A stretch of DNA of 7,695 bases from Lachnospiraceae bacterium (GTDB lineage: Bacteria > Bacillota > Clostridia > Lachnospirales > Lachnospiraceae), in the NCBI GenBank assembly GCA_003488445.1, contig DNLO01000094.1, forward strand, positions 1-7,695, written 5' to 3'. A model generated the notes under the pieces. The model did not search any database. It saw only the letters and a list, made by a program, of their open reading frames with translations, and was not told the origin of the DNA. Positions 1 to 6,929 of this stretch are shown one piece after another (within the stretch, counting starts at the first letter, position 1; each line of letters starts with the position of its first letter). Made by a program: the position numbers and the translations under genes.

Positions 1-17
1 GCGCTCATAACGCGGGC

Positions 18-42
18 GTAAGACAGCCACCGGCTGTCTTAC
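18..42 (-). terminator. Perfect 11-bp hairpin over the stop codon, possible terminator
   Basis: Positions 18-28 are perfectly complementary to 32-42, with a 3-base loop (29-31). The stop codon of the zinc-ribbon membrane protein (39-41) lies inside the stem. On the minus strand the hairpin is followed by a GC-rich stretch rather than a T run, so a classical intrinsic terminator is not shown. It could be a weak terminator, a 3'-end stabiliser, or a bidirectional element for a gene further left. The pairing is seen directly; the role is inferred. Confidence 0.45.
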
Positions 43-848
43 CAGTCAGAGTCCCAGCTGCCGGAGTCCCAACCGGAATCCCAGTCATCAGAGGAGCCCC
101 AGTCACTGGAGTCCCAGCTGAAATCGCTGTCGTCGTCCCAGTCAGAATCGATGGTCTGTCTGTTGTATTCGTTCAGATCATCATAATAATCGTCTCTGTG
201 GTTTTCGAGTTCCGACGGCACATCATAGGTCTCACTGTAGTCGCCGGTGCTGTCGTCGTATGAGTACCAGGAACCGTCATTGTAGTAGTACTCGTTACCG
301 TTGTAGTTGTAGTAGCTTCCACTGTTCCCGGAGGATTTACTGCCCATGCCGGAAAAGACCACTGCCAGAACGATGATTATGATGGCGATCCAGGTAATGG
401 CCTTGACCAGGTTGAAGCCGGAGCTGTCTGCACTTTTGGACGCAGAAGGTCCGCTGTGTATGGCCCCCTTTGAGGCACGGTATGCCTTGTAATCTCCTAT
501 CTGCTCTTTGAGCTTCTGGTAGATCTCGTTTACAGCATAGCCCTCATCATGACCGTGGTAGCGGACAGACCGGGTGCCGTCTGATTTGTTTTTGTAGACG
601 ACATACTCTTTGTTCTGCTCGTCGTAATAAATCCCGAAGGCCTGCGGACCGGTATAGTTTTCGCCGATATGGAACTTGAACTTGTCCAACGGGATCTGCT
701 TTTCGGCACAGAAAGCTTTCAGCTCTTCTATAGTACGGGGCACACCGGTAGCTTCTCTTTTGATATGCTCGTTGGGTGCCCCGCAGTTAGGACAGGTCTC
801 CAGTGCTTCGTCTATGTAGCTTCCGCAAAAATCACATTTAACCTGCAT
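39..848 (-). CDS. Zinc-ribbon single-pass membrane protein with Asp/Ser/Trp-rich tail
   Basis: The 269-residue product has an N-terminal zinc ribbon (C5-x2-C8, C19-x2-C22), then a soluble region of about residues 36-126 with no named domain I recognise. One strong hydrophobic segment follows at about 146-167, then a low-complexity tail (171-269) rich in Tyr, Asp and Ser, changing to Asp/Ser/Trp repeats that end in DSDW. The zinc ribbon is probably cytoplasmic and the acidic aromatic tail probably outside, which is inference. The gene starts 8 bases after the SPFH gene's stop, and I see no good Shine-Dalgarno before the ATG, which suggests translational coupling. Zinc-ribbon membrane proteins beside an SPFH/zinc-ribbon protein recall YdjG/YdjH, which work with YdjI and PspA in B. 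subtilis membrane-stress response. Orthology is not proven, so no symbol is given. Confidence 0.85.
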   Translation of the reverse strand: MQVKCDFCGSYIDEALETCPNCGAPNEHIKREATGVPRTIEELKAFCAEKQIPLDKFKFHIGENYTGPQAFGIYYDEQNKEYVVYKNKSDGTRSVRYHGHDEGYAVNEIYQKLKEQIGDYKAYRASKGAIHSGPSASKSADSSGFNLVKAITWIAIIIIVLAVVFSGMGSKSSGNSGSYYNYNGNEYYYNDGSWYSYDDSTGDYSETYDVPSELENHRDDYYDDLNEYNRQTIDSDWDDDSDFSWDSSDWGSSDDWDSGWDSGSWDSDW

Positions 849-856
849 GGATCGTA

Positions 857-2200
857 TTATTTCTGAATATCGTTATCGTCAAAAGGATCGCCGCATTCAG
901 GACAGAACTTCGGAGGGTTCATGGGATCCTCGGGCTCCCATCCGCACTTGTCACATTTGTAAAGAGGTGCGCCCTCAGGCTTCTTCTCGCCGCATTCCTG
1001 GCAGAACTTACCCTGATTGATCTTGTGGCACTTGGGGCATTCCCAGCCCTTCTCTTCGTTGGGCTTCGGTGCACCGCATTCGGTACAGAACTTGCCGGTG
1101 ACTACCTTGTGGCAATTCGGGCACTCCCAGGAGTCGGCTGCAGGAGCTGCTGCGCCGGCGGGTGCTGCTGCGGGAGCTGATGCCTGCTGGGCGGCTCCCA
1201 TACTATAGAGCTGACCTGCGTTCATTCCGCCTGCCTGAGCAGCCATATTCATTCCGGCGAATGCCATCATGGGTCCTGCGTTCGGATTGGAAGCAGCATT
1301 CTTCATAGCCTCTGCCTGTGCGGAGGTGAGGTTTGCAGCTGCCATGGTAGGATCCTTGTATACAGCTGTAGCCTGCATCTGCTTGATCATCTTCTGATCT
1401 TCTTCGGATGCGGTAGCAGAGTTGATCGTGACGTTCACTACCTCTATGCCGTATTCATCGCCCCAAGAAGAGAGCAGCTCATCGTGCAGAGCCTGTGTCA
1501 GCTCTTTTGTATGAGCGGGTATCTCAGAGTATCTGACTCCCTGGGCGGATATCTTGGCAAAAGCGGGCTGAAGAGCGGTGATGAGCTCAGACTTGAGCTG
1601 ATCATCGATCTGATTCCTCATGAACGTATCTGTCACATTTCCGGCTATCTTCTTGTAAAGGAGCACGGGATCGGATACGTGGTAAGTGTACAGGCCGTTG
1701 CACTTGATGGAAATATCCACATCCAGACCGATATTCTTGTCGATCACCCTGAAAGGAACGGGCTCGGGTGTGCCGTATTTATTACCAAGGATCTCTTTGG
1801 TGTTTACAAAGTATACTCTCTGATCCTTGCCGGTATCTCCACCGAAGGTGAACCTTCTGCCGAAGGTCTTGAAGCTGTCTTTAACGCCCTTGCCGAGGCC
1901 GCCGCAGAAGATGGAAGGCTCGGTAGATTTGTCATAGGTGTATTCTCCGGCTTCGGAGCAGAGATCTACGATGGCGCCCTGCTCTACGATTATCATGCAC
2001 TGACCTTCGTTTACCGCTATCACGGATCCGTTCGATATGATGTTGTCGGACCCTTTCGTGTTGCTTGACTTGGAGCTGGTACGCTTCTGACCTTTTACGA
2101 TCAGAACATCCGAGTCAATGGAGTCGCAGTAGAAATACTCTTTCCACTGATCTGCGAGTACAGTACTGCCTGCTGCGAGAGCTGCTTTAATTAGTCCCAT
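857..2200 (-). CDS. SPFH/band 7 domain protein with three C-terminal zinc ribbons (YdjI-like)
   Basis: I chose the ATG at 2200 (447 residues) because the purine-rich stretch at 2207-2215 is a good Shine-Dalgarno 6 bases upstream; an earlier in-frame ATG at 2224 lacks one. Residues ~15-285 fit the SPFH family often annotated 'virion core protein'. The start, MGLIKAALAAGSTVLADQWK, is typical of that family. There is no transmembrane segment. An Ala/Pro/Met-rich linker follows (about 285-355), then three tandem zinc ribbons: C360/C363/C372/C375, C388/C391/C400/C403 and C416/C419/C433/C436. Family knowledge says SPFH proteins form oligomeric membrane-associated scaffolds; the B. subtilis relative YdjI is needed with YdjG/H to bring PspA to the membrane. 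The adjacent zinc-ribbon membrane protein is the likely partner. What the ribbons bind is unknown. Confidence 0.88.
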   Translation of the reverse strand: MGLIKAALAAGSTVLADQWKEYFYCDSIDSDVLIVKGQKRTSSKSSNTKGSDNIISNGSVIAVNEGQCMIIVEQGAIVDLCSEAGEYTYDKSTEPSIFCGGLGKGVKDSFKTFGRRFTFGGDTGKDQRVYFVNTKEILGNKYGTPEPVPFRVIDKNIGLDVDISIKCNGLYTYHVSDPVLLYKKIAGNVTDTFMRNQIDDQLKSELITALQPAFAKISAQGVRYSEIPAHTKELTQALHDELLSSWGDEYGIEVVNVTINSATASEEDQKMIKQMQATAVYKDPTMAAANLTSAQAEAMKNAASNPNAGPMMAFAGMNMAAQAGGMNAGQLYSMGAAQQASAPAAAPAGAAAPAADSWECPNCHKVVTGKFCTECGAPKPNEEKGWECPKCHKINQGKFCQECGEKKPEGAPLYKCDKCGWEPEDPMNPPKFCPECGDPFDDNDIQK

Positions 2201-2206
2201 TTTGTA

Positions 2207-2215
2207 TCCTTCCCT
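2207..2215 (-). promoter_or_regulatory. Ribosome binding site deciding the SPFH gene start
   Basis: On the minus strand these bases read AGGGAAGGA, 6 bases before the ATG at 2200. No comparable purine stretch precedes the in-frame ATG at 2224, so the shorter 447-residue product is preferred. Confidence 0.7.
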
Positions 2216-2247
2216 TTCTGTCAAAAGTTATTAAAAATACAGTAAAT

Positions 2248-2276
2248 AGTATATCACTATGAATTGTATCTTGAAA
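2248..2276 (-). promoter_or_regulatory. Putative extended -10 promoter for the SPFH/zinc-ribbon operon
   Basis: Minus-strand TATACT (2248-2253) is preceded by TGA, giving an extended -10 (TGnTATACT). A weak -35-like TTTCAA (2271-2276) lies 17 bases upstream. Transcription would start near 2241, giving a leader of about 40 bases that contains the ribosome binding site. The -35 matches the consensus at only 3 of 6 positions, so the extended -10 is the main support. The site lies in the 100-base divergent gap before the exonuclease gene, for which I see no equally good plus-strand promoter. Confidence 0.5.
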
Positions 2277-2300
2277 CAGACAAATGATAGAATGATTACC

Positions 2301-3263
2301 ATGAACTATATTGTAATGGACCTGGAATGGAATATGGGAAGCCGCAAGGAAGAGCTGAAGATGATGCCCTTTGAGATCATAGAGATCGGAGCGGTGAAGC
2401 TGGATGATGACATGAATGAAACCGGAAGGTTTTCCAGACTCATCCGGCCGAGGGTATACCGCAACATGCATCGTATCAACGGCAGTATAGTCCATATTTC
2501 AGACAGGGATCTGAAGGATGCAGAGAGTTTTGAGGAAGTATATTCGGCTTTTCTGGTCTTCTGCAAAGAGTCGACATCCGATGAAGGAGAGTATATCTTC
2601 TGCACCTGGGGAGATTCGGATCTTACCGAGCTGCAGAGAAACATCAATTATTTCGACTGTCTGCCATTGGGAGACGGTCCCATAGAATATCTGGATGTAC
2701 AGAAACTGTTCGGATACAACTGCGGAGAGCCAAAGAACAGAGTGTCTCTGGAAAAGGCGGTGGACAGTCTTTCCATACCCGAGACAGATGGCTTTCACAG
2801 GGCAGTCAACGATGCGTCATATACTGCAGAGGTGCTGAAGCATGTCGATAAGATCAATCTTAAATATACCTCTTTCAACACCTATCATACCCCTGCTTCC
2901 CGGGAGGAGGAGATCACCAGGGATTACGGAAGATACGTGAAGCAGATCTCCAGAGCATACGGGGATAAGAGTACTCTGCTGAAGGACCGGTGGCAGAAGA
3001 AGCTCTTTTGTCCGAAATGCGGAAAGGAGCTGACAAAGGTGATCTCATGGTTCACTCTGAACGGAAAGCATTATCTGGCGGCAGGCAGATGCAGTGATCA
3101 TGGCTATGTCAGATCCAAGCTCCGGATAAAAAAGGATGAGGTCCGGGACGGGGTATATGCCGTAAGAACGACCAGGGTGACAGATACCGAGGGTATGAAT
3201 GAGATGTGGAACAAATACAGAAAATCGGAAACTCAGAAATCCACGTCGTCAAAATCCGAATGA
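2301..3263 (+). CDS. DEDDh-family 3'-5' exonuclease with C-terminal zinc-binding module
   Basis: This is a 320-residue protein if started at the ATG at 2301, which puts the ExoI motif right at the N terminus as in family members; in-frame ATGs at 2259 and 2292 are possible, and none has a strong Shine-Dalgarno. The catalytic residues of the DnaQ/KapD-like fold are visible: D7 and E9 (VMDLEW), an ExoII Asp in TWGDSD (about D105), and the ExoIII H166-x4-D171 (HRAVND). The family removes nucleotides from 3' ends of DNA or RNA using two metal ions; the actual substrate is not shown. After residue ~200 comes an extra domain with C237-x2-C240 and C264-x2-H267, a likely zinc site that could help bind nucleic acid. 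The last 31 bases overlap the convergent carboxypeptidase gene. Confidence 0.88.
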   Translation: MNYIVMDLEWNMGSRKEELKMMPFEIIEIGAVKLDDDMNETGRFSRLIRPRVYRNMHRINGSIVHISDRDLKDAESFEEVYSAFLVFCKESTSDEGEYIFCTWGDSDLTELQRNINYFDCLPLGDGPIEYLDVQKLFGYNCGEPKNRVSLEKAVDSLSIPETDGFHRAVNDASYTAEVLKHVDKINLKYTSFNTYHTPASREEEITRDYGRYVKQISRAYGDKSTLLKDRWQKKLFCPKCGKELTKVISWFTLNGKHYLAAGRCSDHGYVRSKLRIKKDEVRDGVYAVRTTRVTDTEGMNEMWNKYRKSETQKSTSSKSE

Positions 3264-4684
3264 TACCTTTTTCGTCTTCTTTTGATGCTCATGCGACGTG
3301 ACAGGGCATTCCCGAAGTTATAGGTCCTGATGACATGGATGGTGAGTATGATAAAGGAAAGTGCACCTGCAATGATCAGGACGTATGGAATGATCTCTTT
3401 TATATTGATATAAGTAACATTTCCGTCATCCGACATATCTGCCAGGGCAGAGCCAAGGTGAGCGCTGTCTGAGGCAGCATCCATTTTCAGCCGGGTCATA
3501 CCCACATAATCATCATCCAGCTTGTATATTATATCTGCGAGAGCTTCGGGATCAGAGGGGTCTTCATTATATTCCAGGTGGGAATCCAGCCTGGAAAAGG
3601 GTATGCCCTCCGGCAGTATCACGTATCCGTGGGGATCCATGGAAATAAAAGACTGCGTGTCACCGAAGATCTGGTCAGGGATCTGAAAGAAGACGGCCTC
3701 GTTCATGTTATAGGAGTCGTCCTGTTTGGCGATGTTTACCCGCGAATAATGAGAAAATCCAAAGTCAAACAGGGCACGGGTATCCGGGTAGTTTTTTTCT
3801 GCTTCATCCTTCATGACTACACAGATCAAAGACATCCCTCCCGATTCTGCTACTGTCACAAGAGTGGCACCTGCGGCCATGGTATACCCGGTCTTGCCCC
3901 AGATGACGGGATCGTATGCATATGACAGACCCGGGTACATCTTGTGGTGGTTCAGCAGGTGTATCTCGTCCGGCTGGGTCGGAGTCACGGCGACATCGTA
4001 GTCCCTCATCGAAGCGAGACGGCGGCAGGTATCATTGTCGTTGAAAGCTTTTGCGATGAGCGCCATGTCATGCGGAGAGACGTAATGATCCTCATCCGGG
4101 AGTCCGTTCGCATTCACGAAGTGGGTATGTGTACAGCCAAGCTCTTCTGCTCTTTTGTTCATCAGATCAACGAAGTCTTCTATCGAGCCGCTGACGTGCT
4201 CGGCTATGGCAGATGCGGCCTCGTTGGCCGATGCCAGCATCACACAAAGTATGGCTTCTTCCATGGGTATGGCCTGTCCCACATCGAGACCGACATTCGA
4301 TGAAGCGCGGTCTATCCCGAAAACAGCCTTGTCGGAAAGAGTGACAGTGTCGGAAAGAGAACTGTTCTCCACTGCAAGGAGACAGGTCATTATCTTGGTA
4401 ATGGATGCGGGGAAATAGGGCTGATCCATATTTTTCTGATATAGTATCACTCCCTCGTTCGCATCCATAAGGATGGCACCTTCCGCTATTATCTGAGGAG
4501 CGGAGATGTCGCCCAGTGTCTTCACGGCTGATGCCGTGTGCTGAGCGGCATTTTCCGATATCTCCTCCGTGTCCGCTGCTGTATCTTCGGCGGCGAAGGC
4601 GCACACCGGGAGAGTCTGCAGCAGGAGCAGAGCCGTCATGAAGGATATCCCGATCCTTTGTATAAAAGAGGCAGTTGTTTTCAT
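3233..4684 (-). CDS. D-alanyl-D-alanine carboxypeptidase, S11 family (DacF-like), membrane anchored
   Basis: The 483-residue product is a serine-type penicillin-binding protein that trims the terminal D-Ala from peptidoglycan stem peptides outside the membrane. It has a signal peptide (about 1-31, cleavage likely after AFA). All three active-site motifs are present: S94-I-T-K97 (catalytic Ser and Lys), S152-A-N154 and K264-T-G266. A region of about 310-405 fits the family's C-terminal beta domain. Unlike typical PBP5-type proteins, which end in an amphipathic helix, this one ends in a real transmembrane segment (about 432-452) followed by a strongly basic tail (RRMSIKRRRKR) and an acidic end. 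The positive-inside rule puts that tail in the cytoplasm. The start is supported by the signal peptide, although no good Shine-Dalgarno is visible. The gene is divergent from trmB. DacF is the nearest named type, but dacA/B/F paralogues cannot be told apart here. Confidence 0.93.
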   Translation of the reverse strand: MKTTASFIQRIGISFMTALLLLQTLPVCAFAAEDTAADTEEISENAAQHTASAVKTLGDISAPQIIAEGAILMDANEGVILYQKNMDQPYFPASITKIMTCLLAVENSSLSDTVTLSDKAVFGIDRASSNVGLDVGQAIPMEEAILCVMLASANEAASAIAEHVSGSIEDFVDLMNKRAEELGCTHTHFVNANGLPDEDHYVSPHDMALIAKAFNDNDTCRRLASMRDYDVAVTPTQPDEIHLLNHHKMYPGLSYAYDPVIWGKTGYTMAAGATLVTVAESGGMSLICVVMKDEAEKNYPDTRALFDFGFSHYSRVNIAKQDDSYNMNEAVFFQIPDQIFGDTQSFISMDPHGYVILPEGIPFSRLDSHLEYNEDPSDPEALADIIYKLDDDYVGMTRLKMDAASDSAHLGSALADMSDDGNVTYINIKEIIPYVLIIAGALSFIILTIHVIRTYNFGNALSRRMSIKRRRKRYHSDFDDVDF

Positions 4685-4744
4685 ACGGGAATAATTTTAC
4701 ACTAAATAAAGATTTATGGCATCAGTTTAATAAGGATGGACAGT
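4685..4744. other. Short AT-rich divergent gap between the carboxypeptidase gene and trmB
   Basis: These 60 bases must hold the start signals for both genes. On the plus strand TTTACA (4696-4701) is close to a -35, but no matching -10 lies at the usual distance. On the minus strand TAAAAT (4694-4699) resembles a -10 but would start transcription only a few bases before the ATG. I cannot assign either promoter with confidence. Confidence 0.35.
4732..4736 (+). promoter_or_regulatory. Ribosome binding site deciding the trmB start
   Basis: AAGGA lies 8 bases before the ATG at 4745. It overlaps the alternative ATG at 4736, which therefore cannot use it, so the start at 4745 (MRLRHIPGA) is preferred. 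Confidence 0.65.
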
Positions 4745-5377
4745 ATGAGATTGAGGCATATACCGGGAGCCGAAGAGGAGATCGCATCCAGCAGATGGGT
4801 GTACCGGTCTCCGGAAGAAGTGAAGCAGGATCTTCCATCTCCTCTGTATCTGGAGATAGGTATGGGGAAGGGTGGATTCATCATTGAGAGTGCAAAGGCA
4901 CATCCGGATATCTGCTACATAGGAATAGAGATGTATGAAAGCGTGATGATAAAGGCCACCAGGCGGCTGGACAGGATGGAGGAGGATGAGAGGCCTTCTA
5001 ATCTGCATTTCATACGTATGGACGCAAGAGATATAGGTGATTTTTTTCCCGAATGCAGTGTCGACCGGATCTATCTGAACTTTTCCGATCCCTGGCCGAA
5101 GACGAGACATGCGCAGAGACGACTGGAATCAGAGCAGTTCCTCCGACGGTTTTATCCCATACTGAAGCCCGGTGCCCTGATAGAGTTCAAGACGGATAAC
5201 AGGGAACTCTTTGATTTTGCCCTGACGGAGTATGATAAGGCCGGGTTCTCTCTGGTCTTTTCCACGTATGATCTGCATGCCGATGCGGAGGCAATGAAGG
5301 ACAATATCATGACGGAATACGAGAAGAAGTTTTCCGCGAAGGGGAACAGGATTTGCAAGTATATCATAAAAAGATAA
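4745..5377 (+). CDS. trmB: tRNA (guanine-N7-)-methyltransferase TrmB
   Basis: The 210-residue product matches the length and motif order of bacterial TrmB, which uses S-adenosylmethionine to make m7G at position 46 in the tRNA variable loop. The N terminus MRLRHIPGA is characteristic. The SAM-binding glycine loop EIGMGKG is at about 37-43, followed by YIGIE. The catalytic/tRNA-binding signature NFSDPWPKTRH is at about 112-122, then FKTDN at about 148-152. The C-terminal NIMTEYEKKF (about 187-196) is the family's substrate-specificity element. All key residues are present. The enzyme is cytoplasmic and generally monomeric or dimeric in bacteria. The next gene begins 9 bases after the stop, so the two are probably co-transcribed, although a functional link to that regulator is not evident. 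Confidence 0.96.
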   Translation: MRLRHIPGAEEEIASSRWVYRSPEEVKQDLPSPLYLEIGMGKGGFIIESAKAHPDICYIGIEMYESVMIKATRRLDRMEEDERPSNLHFIRMDARDIGDFFPECSVDRIYLNFSDPWPKTRHAQRRLESEQFLRRFYPILKPGALIEFKTDNRELFDFALTEYDKAGFSLVFSTYDLHADAEAMKDNIMTEYEKKFSAKGNRICKYIIKR

Positions 5378-5386
5378 AATAGAGCC

Positions 5387-5929
5387 ATGTCTGACTCGAG
5401 TATCACAAAAAAGGCTCTCGCGGATGCCCTGAAGAAGCTGATGAAAAAAGAAGGATTTGACAGGGTGTCCGTCTCGGATATATGCAATTCATGCGGCATG
5501 AACCGTAAAAGCTTCTATTATCATTTCAGAGACAAATATGACCTCGTGAACTGGGTGTTCTACGAGGATCTGATAGACAGACTTTCGGTGGCAGATTACG
5601 AAAACGGCTGGGATATGCTGTACGATATCTGCAGTAAGTTCTATGAAGACAGGGTCTTCTATGCCGAAGCCTTTCGGATAGAGGGACAGGATTCTTTTCG
5701 CAGCTATGTGCTGGAGACTTTACGTCCGATGGCTTCTTTTTTTCTGGAGGGGATCTTTCCCGACAGGGGTGAGGAGGACTATTTCTTCAGGTATTTCGGA
5801 GAGGCCGGTCTTTTTGCGGTAATGTGCTGGCTTCGGGATGATGAAGGTATGACACCGGAAGAGTTTGTGGAGAACCTGAGAAAGGTTTTTTGCAGACTGG
5901 CAGCTGCGGTCACTGAGGAGAAGAGATAA
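5387..5929 (+). CDS. TetR/AcrR-family transcriptional regulator, DhaS-like
   Basis: The 180-residue protein starts with the sequence pattern of the dihydroxyacetone-kinase regulator-like (DhaS-type) TetR group: an SITKKALADALKKLM first helix, then a helix-turn-helix at about 28-47 (VSVSDICNSCGMNRKSFYYH) and HFRDKYDLVNWVFYEDL. The C-terminal half is helical and diverged, as expected for a ligand or dimer domain; a hydrophobic stretch around 132-149 is part of that helical core rather than a membrane span. No dha genes are in view. Members of this group are common in Firmicutes with many unrelated targets, so the ligand and regulon are unknown. The start at 5387 gives the normal N terminus; the Shine-Dalgarno is weak and translation may be coupled to trmB. 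The 3' end overlaps the convergent gene by 20 bases. Confidence 0.9.
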   Translation: MSDSSITKKALADALKKLMKKEGFDRVSVSDICNSCGMNRKSFYYHFRDKYDLVNWVFYEDLIDRLSVADYENGWDMLYDICSKFYEDRVFYAEAFRIEGQDSFRSYVLETLRPMASFFLEGIFPDRGEEDYFFRYFGEAGLFAVMCWLRDDEGMTPEEFVENLRKVFCRLAAAVTEEKR

Positions 5930-6929
5930 GGGGAGCCGTCTTCTCTATCGCGGAGATGATACCGGATGTCTTTACATTTAAGCCGGTATCCTCGGGGTAG
6001 CTGATGCTTCCGTCAGCGGAGATCTCCAGCAGATAGGGCTTGTCCGTATCATATATCATGTTTTCCACCCGTCGGATATCCGCATATACATCCCATATCA
6101 GGATCGGATAATCCTGATCCATTCTTGTCTTCTTCGCCAGAGCGCCGCCGAGGCCCCTGTGATCGTCTTTTTGAAAAAGGAAAATAAAAGCACTCTCAAA
6201 GGACAGCCAGTGGTCCACCATGTCGATAAGATGATCCGTTTCTCCAGCGGAGTAATGATAGTGAATGACGTACAGTGCCCGGTTCTTCTTCAGCATACGG
6301 CAGACAGAGCCGGCATCCGGGGTATCGATGTTTACGGAGATCACTGTATTCTCACATTGTTTGATGAGCAGCACCTCCTGAAGGGAGATCTGCCCGTCCT
6401 CGGGAAAAAGGAAGAAAACACATTCTTTATGTGCTCTTAATTCGTCTATGAGATCCCTGTCATCCGGTGTAATGTGTTCGGGGATGATGACGAAGGTATT
6501 GATCCCAAGAGGAGTCACGGCATCTATCATATCCGACAGATCAGAAGCAGTAAGTGCAGAGGGAAGAGATGTATCGTAATGTATGATAAGGACCCATGGC
6601 AGGAGAAACCCCAGGTCTTCAGATGATCTGCGCATGAGTCTGGCACCGTAGGTCCAGCTGTCATAGCCGATGTTGAGACCGAAGTTTTTGATCATCCTGT
6701 GATCCACCGATCCAAGAAAATCCTCCAGCATTTTATAGTACGGGCTGTCATCCTTTCTCAGCAGATTGGTGATGTGCGAAAAGGAAAGCTTCTGAAACTT
6801 CCCGGTGGAGAACTGTTTGCCCAGATCCGCGAGTCTGCGGAGAGAGCGCTTGGGATCGCTCGAGATATCCTTTATCCCCCGGTCTACCGCGGTCTCTATT
6901 ATGGCTCTTGTCAGTTTTTTGCTGTTCAT
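5910..6929 (-). CDS. Degenerate radical-SAM-like protein lacking the CxxxCxxC motif
   Basis: The 339-residue protein has no obvious signal peptide or membrane span. Its architecture recalls a Firmicutes radical SAM family: an N-terminal helical lead-in (about 7-85), a GYDSWTYGARL segment (88-98), LPWVLIIHYDTS (110-121) where active members have PW-x-L-x-x-x-PT-x-x-CNLxCxGC, then TVISVNIDT (195-203), matching their 'AISVEGF' strand. The C-terminal PILIWDVYADIRRVENM (275-291) and LLEISADGSISYPED (300-314) match their 'PIFxxDFxND' and 'LHINANGDVEPC' parts. The whole protein has only three cysteines (170, 192, 210), none in a CxxxCxxC pattern, and no GGEP motif, so it should not bind the iron-sulfur cluster. 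I infer a pseudoenzyme, possibly a scaffold or regulator. The family match is from memory of motifs, not a search. The start has a weak ribosome site. Confidence 0.7.
   Translation of the reverse strand: MNSKKLTRAIIETAVDRGIKDISSDPKRSLRRLADLGKQFSTGKFQKLSFSHITNLLRKDDSPYYKMLEDFLGSVDHRMIKNFGLNIGYDSWTYGARLMRRSSEDLGFLLPWVLIIHYDTSLPSALTASDLSDMIDAVTPLGINTFVIIPEHITPDDRDLIDELRAHKECVFFLFPEDGQISLQEVLLIKQCENTVISVNIDTPDAGSVCRMLKKNRALYVIHYHYSAGETDHLIDMVDHWLSFESAFIFLFQKDDHRGLGGALAKKTRMDQDYPILIWDVYADIRRVENMIYDTDKPYLLEISADGSISYPEDTGLNVKTSGIISAIEKTAPLISSPQ

Noticed and set aside
1484..2068. Plus-strand open frame of 194 codons inside the SPFH gene
   Set aside because: It is antisense to a gene with clear domain and zinc-ribbon evidence, has no ribosome site, and its translation resembles no family.
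2264..2294. Plus-strand promoter TTGTAT...TAGAAT for the exonuclease, giving a leaderless start at about 2301
   Set aside because: The spacing is 19 bases and the -35 is poor. The lack of a Shine-Dalgarno fits a leaderless message, but that is not enough to call it.
4167..4604. Minus-strand 145-codon open frame within the carboxypeptidase gene
   Set aside because: It is an alternate frame of a gene with all three S11 motifs. Its Arg/His/Gly-rich translation is typical of a shifted frame.
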